Source: Caballeronia temeraria (lineage in GTDB: Bacteria > Pseudomonadota > Gammaproteobacteria > Burkholderiales > Burkholderiaceae). Taken from it: a stretch of 64,000 nucleotides of DNA. The notes below the pieces were generated by a model. It saw nothing but the letters and a program-made list of their open reading frames with translations. It was not told the origin of the DNA and did not search any database. Shown here one piece after another: positions 25,796-33,841 of this stretch. Location of the stretch: assembly GCF_001544795.2 (NCBI RefSeq), contig NZ_FCOI02000015.1, positions 62,001 through 126,000 on the forward strand, in the 5' to 3' direction. The position numbers and the translations under genes are program-made. Each line of letters starts with the position of its first letter. Position 1 is the stretch's first letter.

Positions 25796-26626
25796 CTAAA
25801 GCCAGCGCTCCCAGACAGGCGTGAGGTCGTCGGGCAGCGGGGGAAGCAGCCCCAGGTCGATGCGCCCTTCGCCCGCGCCGTGGAAGTCCGAACCGCGCGA
25901 GGCCTCGAAGCCGTAGCGGCGCGCGACATCGGCATATTCGCGGTACTGGTCGGGCGTATGGCTGCCCGTCACGACCTCGATGGCCTTTCCGCCGAGCTGG
26001 ATGAATTCGTCGAAGAGCGCGGCGAATTCGACCGGCGTGTAATCGTAGCGGCCCGGATGCGCGATGATCGGCTCGCCGCCCGCTTCCTTGATCCATTTCA
26101 CGGCGTCAGCGAGCTTCGCCCAGCGATGCCCGACGAAGCCCGGCTTGCCGTCGCCGAGATAGCGCGCGAAGACGTCCGATGTGGACTGCGCATAGCCCGC
26201 TTCCACGAGATACCGCGCGAAATGCGTGCGCGAAATCATGTCGGGGTCTTCGGTGTAACGCAGCGCGCCTTTATAGCAATCCGGAATGCCGACCGCGGCG
26301 AGCGCCTCGCCGATCGCCACGCCGCGCGCCGCGCGTCCGTTGCGCGTGCATTCGAGGCCCTTGAGCAGCGCGTCGTTATGTGGATCGACATTCATCCCGA
26401 CGATATGCACCGTGCGCGATGCCCACGTCACCGAAATCTCGACGCCGGGCAGATAGCCCATGCCGAGCGCTTCGGCCGCCTCGCGCGCTTCGTCCTGCCC
26501 GCCGAGCTGGTCGTGATCCGTCAGCGACCACAGCGTGACGCCGTTCGCATGCGCGCGCGCCGCGACCACGGCGGGTGCGAACTGGCCGTCGGACACGGTG
26601 GAGTGGCAATGCAGATCGGCGTTCAT
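25796..26626 (-). CDS. rnm: PHP-domain 3',5'-nucleoside bisphosphate phosphatase (RNase AM/YciV)
   Basis: This 276-residue PHP phosphoesterase has MNADLHCHSTVSDG at the N-terminus, LTDHDQLGG (about residue 35), PGVEIS (about 60), IIAHPGRYDY (about 190) and GSDFHG (about 248). These hold the full trinuclear metal set. Relatives hydrolyse pAp-type 3',5'-bisphosphates, and E. coli YciV also trims RNA 5' ends. It is upstream of yciO on the same strand, 160 bp apart. Confidence 0.9.
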   Translation of the reverse strand: MNADLHCHSTVSDGQFAPAVVAARAHANGVTLWSLTDHDQLGGQDEAREAAEALGMGYLPGVEISVTWASRTVHIVGMNVDPHNDALLKGLECTRNGRAARGVAIGEALAAVGIPDCYKGALRYTEDPDMISRTHFARYLVEAGYAQSTSDVFARYLGDGKPGFVGHRWAKLADAVKWIKEAGGEPIIAHPGRYDYTPVEFAALFDEFIQLGGKAIEVVTGSHTPDQYREYADVARRYGFEASRGSDFHGAGEGRIDLGLLPPLPDDLTPVWERWL

Positions 26627-26711
26627 CTTGGTTTCTAGGGTTTCACTGACATTCTAACTGTAACGGCGTGACACGCCGATTATGCAGTTCCTTCGTTCCG
26701 TGTCGCGCCGC

Positions 26712-27596
26712 TCACGCGCAAAACGATTCGATCAGCGCCGCGACGCGCTCCGGCTGATCGTGATGGATCATGTGACCGGCATCGTCGATGAGTTCCTCGC
26801 GCCAGTCGGGAAATGCCTGAAAACGCGTCTTGAATTCAGCGATGGGCATCTCGCCCGCCAGTTCCGCGAGCGTCGGAGAATGCTTTGCTTCGACGTGCAG
26901 CACCGGCGCCGTGATGCGCGTCCACGCCGCGCTCACCTCGTCCAGCCGATACAACACAGGCCCGCGCAATTTGTGCGCCGGATCGGCGAGCAGATGAAAG
27001 CGCCCGTCCGCTTCCTCACGCGACCAGTGCTGCGCGAGGAATCGCGCGCGCGCGAGAGGCAGACGCGGATTCGTGCGGATCAGCCGATCGGCGACTTCGT
27101 CGAGGCTCGCGTAGCTGCGCAGCGCGGGTGGCGCGCGCAGACCGTCGAGCCATTGCGCGATGCGCCCCGGAGACTGCGACGCGCGCGCCGCCGGCAGCCC
27201 GAAGCCTTCCAGATCGACCACGCGACGCACGCGCGCGGGCCGCACGCCCGCGTAGAGCAGCGCGACGTTGGCGCCCATGCTGTGCCCGACGAGATCGACC
27301 TGCGCGCCCGGCGCGTAATGGTCGAGCAGCAGGTCGAGATCGGCGAGATAGTCGGGAAAATAGTAGTGACCGCCGCCCTTCTCCGCGACCGGCCAGTCCG
27401 ACAGCCCGAAGCCGCGCGCATCGGGCGCGAGCACTTGCCAGTCGCCGGCGAGCGCATCGACGACGAACTGGAACGACGCGCCGATATCCATCCAGCCGTG
27501 CAGCATGAAGAGCATCGGCGCGTCGGGTGCGCCCCAGCGGCGCACATGCAGGCGCACGCCGCGCGCATCGACGAATTCGGAACGCGAATCTTTCAT
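26712..27596 (-). CDS. Alpha/beta-fold hydrolase
   Basis: This 294-residue alpha/beta hydrolase has the nucleophile elbow GHSMGA at about residue 103, the oxyanion segment MLHGWMDIG at about 32, and a catalytic His near the C-terminus in DAGHMIHHDQPE. Strand-turn motifs are intact, so it should be active, but the substrate is unknown. It follows the DUF455 gene by 34 bp on the same strand. Confidence 0.9.
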   Translation of the reverse strand: MKDSRSEFVDARGVRLHVRRWGAPDAPMLFMLHGWMDIGASFQFVVDALAGDWQVLAPDARGFGLSDWPVAEKGGGHYYFPDYLADLDLLLDHYAPGAQVDLVGHSMGANVALLYAGVRPARVRRVVDLEGFGLPAARASQSPGRIAQWLDGLRAPPALRSYASLDEVADRLIRTNPRLPLARARFLAQHWSREEADGRFHLLADPAHKLRGPVLYRLDEVSAAWTRITAPVLHVEAKHSPTLAELAGEMPIAEFKTRFQAFPDWREELIDDAGHMIHHDQPERVAALIESFCA

Positions 27597-27630
27597 GGTG
27601 TCGTCTCGATAAAAAAGGATGATCGCTCGA

Positions 27631-28476
27631 TTATAGCGACGATGATTCGTCGAGGCCCGCGAGCGCGCGCAGTTCGGCTTCGTCGAAGCCGGCGTCGCGG
27701 CGCGCTTCGAAGTTGAACGGACCGCGCAGCTTCGGCGCGTGATATTGCGCGGCGAGGCGTTCGTAGGTCGCGTGCGCGTCGAGATTCTGGCCGTCGCACA
27801 GAAAACGGAACCAGCGATTGCCGATCAGCACGTGACCGATTTCATCGCGCAGGATCACGTCGAGAATCGCCGCCGACGCGTGATCGCCGGCCTGCGCAAG
27901 ACGCTTTCGGATCGGCGGCGACGCGTCGAGGCCGCGCGCCTCCAGCGTGCGCGGCACGAGCGCCATGCGCGCGAGCACGTCGTCGCGCGTGCGCTGCGCC
28001 ATGTCCCACAGGCCGTCGTGAGCCGGAAAATCGCCGTAAGCGTGGCCGAATTCGGCGAGCCGCGCGCTCAACAGCGAAAAGTGATGCGCCTCCTCCGCCG
28101 CGACCTTCAACCAGTCGAGATAAAACTCGCGCGGCATCGACGGGAATCGCCAGACGGCGTCGAGCGCGAGATTGATCGCGTTGAACTCGATGTGCGCGAG
28201 CGCGTGCAGCAGCACCGCGCGCCCCGCGTCCGACTGCATGCTGCGACGCTTCAGCGACGACGGCTCGACGAGTTCCGGGCGCTCGGGCCGGCCGGGCAGA
28301 TCGGCTGGCTCCGCGAGCGCGGCTTGCGGATCGATGCTCGACGGCGCTTCGCGCGTCATATCGAAGAGCGCGCTGGCTTGCGCCGCCTTCGTCGCGGGGT
28401 CGCGCTCACGCAGAATCGCGAGCGCCGCGCGGCGCGCGCAGGCGGTGGCTTGCGGGGAAATCACAGGATCGTGCAT
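27631..28476 (-). CDS. DUF455 ferritin-like protein
   Basis: This 281-residue protein belongs to the DUF455 family with a ferritin-like four-helix bundle. Candidate di-metal ligands are visible in HALAHIEFNAINLALD (about residue 93), AEEAHHF (about 127) and RDEIGHV (about 210), the E-x2-H pattern of diiron proteins. Function is not established for the family. It is co-oriented with the alpha/beta hydrolase and divergent from the gamma-carbonic-anhydrase-like gene. Confidence 0.87.
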   Translation of the reverse strand: MHDPVISPQATACARRAALAILRERDPATKAAQASALFDMTREAPSSIDPQAALAEPADLPGRPERPELVEPSSLKRRSMQSDAGRAVLLHALAHIEFNAINLALDAVWRFPSMPREFYLDWLKVAAEEAHHFSLLSARLAEFGHAYGDFPAHDGLWDMAQRTRDDVLARMALVPRTLEARGLDASPPIRKRLAQAGDHASAAILDVILRDEIGHVLIGNRWFRFLCDGQNLDAHATYERLAAQYHAPKLRGPFNFEARRDAGFDEAELRALAGLDESSSL

Positions 28477-28664
28477 CGGACTATCTCGAAAACGGGCGTC
28501 GAATATCGCGTTCCAGCGGACGCTTACAGCAAACAGCTAAAATGGTAATCGCGGCGGACACCGCAAAACGCGTAACAATCGCTCCCGCGACACCCCGCCG
28601 ACAGCCGCGCATTGTAGCGCCGCGCCGATTCCCACCACGACGACATCACGCCCCAGGAGACAAT

Positions 28665-29189
28665 GTGGCCATCTACAAACTCGGCGACGACGCCCCGACC
28701 ATCCACGAGAGCGTATTTCTTGCGGATACCGCGACCATCATCGGCCGCGTGACGCTGGAGGAGAACGCGAGCGTGTGGCCCGGCGCCGCGCTGCGTGGCG
28801 ACAACGAGCCGATCGTCGTCGGACGCGGCAGCAACGTGCAGGAAGGCGCGGTGCTGCATGCGGACCCGGGTTTTCCGCTCACGATTGAAAACGACGTCAC
28901 CGTCGGTCATCAGGCGATGCTGCACGGCTGCACGGTCAAGGAAGGCTCGCTGATCGGCATTCAGGCGGTGGTCTTGAATGGCGCGGTGATCGGCCGCAAC
29001 TGTCTGGTTGGCGCGGGCGCCGTCGTCACCGAAGGCAAGGTGTTTCCGGACAACACGCTGATTCTGGGCGCGCCCGCGAAGGCGGTGCGGGACATCGGCG
29101 AGGCGGATATCGCCCGCATGCGCGCGGCCACGGCGAGTTATGCCGACCGGCGCGAATATTACAAGGCGCATCTCGTGCGCATCGGCTGA
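28665..29189 (+). CDS. Gamma-carbonic-anhydrase-family protein (YrdA-like)
   Basis: This 174-residue left-handed beta-helix protein has hexapeptide repeats from residue 12 on. The zinc-binding His positions lie in VLHADPG, TVGHQAMLHGC and nearby turns. Family members are labelled gamma-type carbonic anhydrase or YrdA, but many lack measurable activity. AGGAG sits 5 nt before the GTG at 28665, and the N-terminus MAIYKLGDDAP is the family's. The frame is open 41 codons upstream without similarity. hslO follows by 50 bp. Confidence 0.9.
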   Translation: MAIYKLGDDAPTIHESVFLADTATIIGRVTLEENASVWPGAALRGDNEPIVVGRGSNVQEGAVLHADPGFPLTIENDVTVGHQAMLHGCTVKEGSLIGIQAVVLNGAVIGRNCLVGAGAVVTEGKVFPDNTLILGAPAKAVRDIGEADIARMRAATASYADRREYYKAHLVRIG

Positions 29190-29239
29190 ACGGACGTCGC
29201 GCAAGACGGCGCAGCAGCCTCAACACCCAAGGAAGAGTT

Positions 29240-30190
29240 GTGAACGACCAGTTGCAGAAATTCATGTTCAATGCGGCGCCCGTGCGCGGCGAGATCGTCT
29301 CGTTGCGTCACACGTGGCAGGAAGTGCTCGCGCGCCGCTCCTATCCCGTCGCCGTGCGCAACGTGCTTGGCGAGATGATGGCCGCGTGCGCGTTGCTGTC
29401 CGCGAACCTCAAGTTCGACGGCACGCTCGTCATGCAGATCTATGGCGACGGTCCCGTGAAGATGCTGGTCGTGCAGTGCAATTCGAACCTGTCGCTGCGC
29501 GCGACCGCGAAGCTCGCCGAGGGCAGCGAACACGAGCTGGACAACGAGATGTCGCTGCCCGATCTGCTGAACCGTCACGGGCGCGGCCGCTGCGTCATCA
29601 CGCTCGATCCCGCCGATAAAAAGCCGGGACAGCAGCCGTATCAGGGCATCGTGCCGCTGTCGGGCGAGCACGGCCCGCTCAAGTCGATGGCCGAAGTCCT
29701 CGAGCACTACATGCATCACTCCGAGCAGCTCGACACGCGACTGTGGCTCGCCGCGGATACCGATCGCGCCGTCGGCATGCTGTTGCAGAAGCTGCCGGGC
29801 GATGGCGGCATCGTTCCGCATCCGGGCGCGCACGACTCCGATACGTGGCAGCGCGTCTGTCATCTCGGCAGCACGCTGTCGAACGAGGAATTGCTGAAGG
29901 AAGAGCCGGATACGGTGTTCAAGCGCCTCTTCTGGCAAGAGAACGTGCAGCACTTCGAACCCGCGCCGGCGCGCTTCCAGTGCACGTGCTCGCGTGAGAA
30001 GGTCGGCGGCATGCTGAAGATGCTCGGCCGCGAGGAAGTCGACAGCGTGCTCGAAGAGCGCGGCAGCGTCGAAGTGCATTGCGAGTTCTGCAACCAGCGC
30101 TACGACTTCGACTCCGTCGACGTTGCGCAACTTTTTGTCGCAAAAGAACTCTCACAAGGCGTGAGTCCAGCGTCGGACCGGCGCCACTGA
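29240..30190 (+). CDS. hslO: Redox-regulated chaperone Hsp33
   Basis: Hsp33 is a holdase activated by oxidation, which releases a zinc ion and unfolds its C-terminal switch. The 316-residue protein has an N-terminal chaperone core and the zinc-binding Cys pairs C-x-C (CTCSREK, about residue 253) and C-x2-C (CEFCNQRYDF, about 286). All four ligands are present. The start is GTG at 29240 with GGAAGAG upstream. Confidence 0.95.
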   Translation: MNDQLQKFMFNAAPVRGEIVSLRHTWQEVLARRSYPVAVRNVLGEMMAACALLSANLKFDGTLVMQIYGDGPVKMLVVQCNSNLSLRATAKLAEGSEHELDNEMSLPDLLNRHGRGRCVITLDPADKKPGQQPYQGIVPLSGEHGPLKSMAEVLEHYMHHSEQLDTRLWLAADTDRAVGMLLQKLPGDGGIVPHPGAHDSDTWQRVCHLGSTLSNEELLKEEPDTVFKRLFWQENVQHFEPAPARFQCTCSREKVGGMLKMLGREEVDSVLEERGSVEVHCEFCNQRYDFDSVDVAQLFVAKELSQGVSPASDRRH

Positions 30191-30343
30191 AACACCTGCA
30201 AGCCTTGTCCAGTCAGGGTTTCGCAGTGCGCGCCGTGAGCTCGTGAAGCGCGGCGCGCCGCTTTGCAGCCTGAGTTTCACGACCGACGCCGCGAGCTATC
30301 ATGGGACTTCCGTACAGACGTCCGACCCGCTGGAGGTCGCAAA

Positions 30344-30694
30344 ATGAAAACCGCTACGCTCAACTGGAAATTGCTGCCGTGCCTCGCCGGGGTCGCGCTC
30401 GTCGCCGGCTGCATGATGGATCCGCCCGGCCCATCGCCGATCTATAGCCGCCTGCCCGACACCGCGCCCGCGCCGCAGCAGACGCTGACCTCGCAGCAGC
30501 AGATGGAACGCTATAACGCCATCGACAAGCAGGCGCTCAACGAATCGCAACAGGCCGCAGCCGCCGGCAATGCCGCGAAGACGATGTCGCAGTTCTACGC
30601 GCCCGCGCCGGTCTCGGTCTACGGCGGCTATTCGAGCGGCGGCTGGGGCGGGCCTTACTGGGGCACCGGCATCGGCTTCGGCACCGCCTGGTAA
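30344..30694 (+). CDS. Small lipoprotein with Gly/Tyr/Trp-rich C-terminus
   Basis: This 116-residue lipoprotein has the lipobox LVAGC (Cys23) after a short signal peptide. The middle is Gln/Ala-rich and probably helical. The last 30 residues are Gly/Tyr/Trp-rich (YGGYSSGGWGGPYWG). No known domain is recognised. GGAGG sits about 8 nt before the ATG at 30344, which decides the start. A bidirectional terminator follows. Confidence 0.83.
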   Translation: MKTATLNWKLLPCLAGVALVAGCMMDPPGPSPIYSRLPDTAPAPQQTLTSQQQMERYNAIDKQALNESQQAAAAGNAAKTMSQFYAPAPVSVYGGYSSGGWGGPYWGTGIGFGTAW

Positions 30695-30722
30695 GCGAAT
30701 CAGCACGCCACCCGGCAGAAAC

Positions 30723-30756
30723 AAAAATGGCGCGATCGATGACCGCGCCATTTTTT
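30723..30756. terminator. Bidirectional terminator between the lipoprotein gene and ftsB
   Basis: AAAAATGGCGCG (30723-30734) pairs with CGCGCCATTTTT (30744-30755) around a 9-nt loop. A/T runs on both sides make it usable on either strand. Confidence 0.88.
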
Positions 30757-30779
30757 CGTTCAGATGAAAAGCCGCCGCG

Positions 30780-31250
30780 CTATTGCGCCGCGCCCTGCTG
30801 CTGTTTCTTTTTCGCTTCGGCCGCTTTTTCCTTCTGCGCCTTCTTGTCCAGATCGCGCAACTCCTGCTTCGAGCGCGACACGGGATTCGGCACCACGCGC
30901 AGCGGCGCCGCCGACACCTGACCGCGCGTCGAACCATTCATGCCCGGCACGTTCGCGGAATTGACGGGCGCATTCGAATTCGGCGAGACGAACTGCACGA
31001 ACACCTCGCTGTCCTTCACCATGCCCATCTCGTAGCGCGCGCGCTCTTCCACGGCCGCCGTGCCGTTTTGCAGATCCTGCACTTCGCCCTGGACGCGATC
31101 GTTGCGCAGTCTAAGGTTCGTGTTCTTCTCCGCCTGCTGCGCGAGTTGCTGCTGCAATTCATGCACACGCAGCCAGCCGCCGTGCCCCCACCAGAGCGGG
31201 TATTGGATCAGCACCAGCAACAGAACCAGAACGACAGTTACGAGCCGCAT
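30780..31250 (-). CDS. ftsB: Cell division protein FtsB, with extended C-terminal tail
   Basis: FtsB is a bitopic inner-membrane protein of the FtsQLB complex that activates septal peptidoglycan synthesis. A single N-terminal membrane helix (residues 3-20, ending QYPLWWGHGGW) is followed by a periplasmic coiled coil (HELQQQLAQQAEKNTNLRLR) and the conserved EERARYEMGMVKDSEVFVQF segment. At 156 residues it is about 50 longer than E. coli FtsB. The extra tail is Lys/Glu/Gln-rich. It lies downstream of eno, the usual order. Confidence 0.92.
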   Translation of the reverse strand: MRLVTVVLVLLLVLIQYPLWWGHGGWLRVHELQQQLAQQAEKNTNLRLRNDRVQGEVQDLQNGTAAVEERARYEMGMVKDSEVFVQFVSPNSNAPVNSANVPGMNGSTRGQVSAAPLRVVPNPVSRSKQELRDLDKKAQKEKAAEAKKKQQQGAAQ

Positions 31251-31364
31251 TCAAGTAGCCGAAATAAGCGCCGCCCGGCGGCGAGAAAGCCGTGGGCGGC
31301 GGGCTTTAAAAGATGACGCATCAAGAACGACTAAGCGTTCTTATCGACTAAAGCGGCAAAAGCT

Positions 31365-32648
31365 TTAGCGCAAGTTGTAGAACGCCGACTTGCCCGGGTA
31401 GCTCGCGATATCGCCGAGATCTTCCTCGATACGCAGCAACTGGTTGTACTTCGAGATGCGGTCGCTGCGCGACAGCGAGCCGGTCTTGATCTGGCCGGCG
31501 TTCAGACCGACCGCGATATCCGCGATGGTCGAATCTTCCGTCTCGCCCGAACGGTGCGAGATCACGGCCGTGTAGCCCGCGCGCTTGGCCATCTCGATTG
31601 CCGCGAAGGTTTCCGTCAGCGTGCCGATCTGGTTGATCTTGATGAGGATCGAGTTCGCGATGCCCTTCTCGATGCCTTCCTTCAGGATGCGCGTGTTCGT
31701 GACGAAGAGATCGTCGCCGACGAGCTGGATCTTCTTGCCGAGCTTGTCGGTCAGGATCTTCCAGCCTTCCCAGTCGCTTTCATGCATGCCGTCCTCGATC
31801 GACACGATCGGGAATTTATCCGCGAGCGTGGCGAGGTAGTCGGCGAATTCCGCCGACGACAGTTGCAGGCCTTCGCCCGCGAGCTGGTACTTGCCGTCGT
31901 GGTAGAACTCGCTCGCCGCGCAGTCGAGCGCGAGCAGCACGTCTTCACCGGCGCGATAGCCAGCCTTCTCGATGGCTTGCAGAATCGTTGACAGGCACTC
32001 GTCGTTGCTGCCGAAGTTCGGCGCGAAGCCGCCTTCGTCGCCCACCGCGGTGCTCATGCCGCGCTCGGCCAGAATCTTCTTGAGCGCATGGAACACTTCC
32101 GCGCCGCAACGCAGCGCTTCGCGGAACGTCGGCTGGCTCACCGGCACGATCATGAATTCCTGGATGTCCAGGCTGTTGTTCGCGTGCGCGCCGCCGTTGA
32201 CGATGTTCATCATCGGGACCGGAAGCTGCATCGCGCCCGAGCCGCCGAAGTAGCGGTACAGCGGCAGGCCGGCTTCTTCAGCAGCGGCCTTGGCGACCGC
32301 CATCGACACGGCCAGCATCGCGTTCGCGCCGAGGCGCGACTTGTTGTCGGTGCCGTCGAGCTCGAGCAAGGTCTTGTCGAGGAAAGCCTGTTCCGAGGCG
32401 TCGAGGCCCATGATGGCTTCGGAGATCTCGGTGTTGATGTGTTCGACGGCCTTCAGCACGCCCTTGCCGCCATAGCGGCCCGCTTCGCCGTCGCGCAATT
32501 CGATGGCCTCGCGCGAACCCGTCGATGCGCCCGACGGCACTGCCGCCCGGCCCATCGTGCCCGATTCGAGCAACACGTCGCATTCGACGGTCGGATTGCC
32601 TCGCGAATCGAGAATCTCGCGGCCGATGATATCTACGATAGCACTCAT
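31365..32648 (-). CDS. eno: Enolase
   Basis: Enolase interconverts 2-phosphoglycerate and phosphoenolpyruvate. The 427-residue protein has the Mg ligands and catalytic residues in the usual places: GDEGGFAPN (about residue 205), SIEDGMHESDWEGW (about 286), VGDDLFVTN (about 312) and SHRSGETED (about 368). The ATG at 32648 begins MSAIVDIIGREILDSRGNPT, the standard N-terminus. ftsB follows 114 bp downstream. Confidence 0.98.
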   Translation of the reverse strand: MSAIVDIIGREILDSRGNPTVECDVLLESGTMGRAAVPSGASTGSREAIELRDGEAGRYGGKGVLKAVEHINTEISEAIMGLDASEQAFLDKTLLELDGTDNKSRLGANAMLAVSMAVAKAAAEEAGLPLYRYFGGSGAMQLPVPMMNIVNGGAHANNSLDIQEFMIVPVSQPTFREALRCGAEVFHALKKILAERGMSTAVGDEGGFAPNFGSNDECLSTILQAIEKAGYRAGEDVLLALDCAASEFYHDGKYQLAGEGLQLSSAEFADYLATLADKFPIVSIEDGMHESDWEGWKILTDKLGKKIQLVGDDLFVTNTRILKEGIEKGIANSILIKINQIGTLTETFAAIEMAKRAGYTAVISHRSGETEDSTIADIAVGLNAGQIKTGSLSRSDRISKYNQLLRIEEDLGDIASYPGKSAFYNLR

Positions 32649-32986
32649 GGTTTCCTCAAGAAATGACGATGAATTCTGTCAGTCACAACGAAGCGCGCCG
32701 TCAGCTTTTACACTTCGATACACGCTGCGCACGCGTTTCACAGGCTTCGCTCAGACCATCTCGATGCCCACCGGTTCAGTCCCGGCGTACAGAACGGTCG
32801 TTTCGGAATCGAACTGATTCGATTCGCATCGCTTTCATGGGGAGCGGGCGCCGGTCCCGCTGATCGCGGGTATCGCCCTGATGCGATGCACGCTCCTCCA
32901 ATGCCCTGATCGCTCCAGGCGACCTATTTTCGCAACACGGGCGCCGATGATGACGCCCGTGCCTTACTACCTTTTGCAGCTGATGC
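32649..32986. other. Gene-free region between kdsA and eno
   Basis: This 338-bp gap has no frame I can support as a gene on either strand. It contains a perfect 8-bp inverted repeat, GAATCGAA-CTGA-TTCGATTC (32806-32825), and a hairpin after kdsA (32936-32961). The eno promoter must lie here, but I see no clear -35/-10 pair. Confidence 0.5.
32936..32961 (-). terminator. Hairpin downstream of kdsA
   Basis: CACGGGCG and CGCCCGTG form an 8-bp stem with a 10-nt loop, 26 bp after the kdsA stop on the minus strand. Only a short T-containing stretch follows, so termination would be weak. Confidence 0.45.
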
Positions 32987-33841
32987 TCAGTTGAAGTCGT
33001 TCTCGAGGAACGGACCGCTCTTCACCGCGCGATCGATCGTGATGAGCGTGGACAGCAGCGCTTCCATGTGATGCAGCGGCACCGCGTTCGGGCCGTCCGA
33101 CTTCGCGCAGGCCGGGTCCGGATGCGTCTCCATGAAGAGACCGGCGACGCCCGTTGCGACCGCGGCGCGCGCCAGCACCGGCACGAATTCGCGCTGACCG
33201 CCCGAACTCGTTCCCTGCCCGCCCGGCAACTGCACCGAATGCGTTGCGTCGAACACGACCGGCGCGTTGGTTTCGCGCATGATCGCGAGCGAGCGCATGT
33301 CGGACACGAGGTTGTTATAACCGAACGACACGCCGCGCTCGCACGCCATGAAACGGTCTTCCGACAGACCCGCTTCACGCGCGGCGTCGCGCGCCTTGTC
33401 GATCACGTTCTTCATGTCGTGCGGCGCGAGAAACTGGCCCTTCTTGATGTTGACCGGTTTGCCCGAGCGCGCGCACGCGTGGATGAAGTCGGTCTGACGG
33501 CACAGGAACGCGGGCGTCTGCAACACGTCCACGACCGATGCCACCGCTTCGATCTCATGTTCGGCATGCACGTCCGTCAGAACCGGCACGCCGAGCTGCT
33601 TCTTCACTTCGCCGAGGATGCGCAGACCTTCGTCCATGCCGAGGCCGCGGAACGACTTGCCCGAGCTGCGGTTCGCCTTGTCATACGACGACTTGTAGAT
33701 GAACGGCACGCCGAGCTTCTCGGTCATTTCCTTGAGCCGACCGGCGACGTCGATCGTCATTTGCTCCGACTCGACGACGCACGTGCCCGCGATCAGGAAG
33801 AACGGCTTGTCGAGCCCTGCTTCGAAGTGACACAGCTTCAT
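32987..33841 (-). CDS. kdsA: 3-deoxy-8-phosphooctulonate (KDO-8-P) synthase
   Basis: KdsA condenses phosphoenolpyruvate with arabinose-5-phosphate to make KDO-8-P for the lipopolysaccharide core. The 284-residue TIM barrel carries FIYKSSYDKANRSSGKSFRG (about residue 47) and TDVHAEHEIEAVA, PVVFDATHSVQLPGG and METHPDPACAKSDG with the active-site ligands. The ATG at 33841 overlaps the pyrG stop by 4 bp (ATGA), which indicates coupled translation and fixes the start. Confidence 0.97.
   Translation of the reverse strand: MKLCHFEAGLDKPFFLIAGTCVVESEQMTIDVAGRLKEMTEKLGVPFIYKSSYDKANRSSGKSFRGLGMDEGLRILGEVKKQLGVPVLTDVHAEHEIEAVASVVDVLQTPAFLCRQTDFIHACARSGKPVNIKKGQFLAPHDMKNVIDKARDAAREAGLSEDRFMACERGVSFGYNNLVSDMRSLAIMRETNAPVVFDATHSVQLPGGQGTSSGGQREFVPVLARAAVATGVAGLFMETHPDPACAKSDGPNAVPLHHMEALLSTLITIDRAVKSGPFLENDFN

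Noticed and set aside
30228..30258. GCGCGCC/GGCGCGC hairpin after hslO as a terminator
   Set aside because: The loop is 17 nt and no T-run follows; such pairs are expected by chance in this GC-rich DNA.
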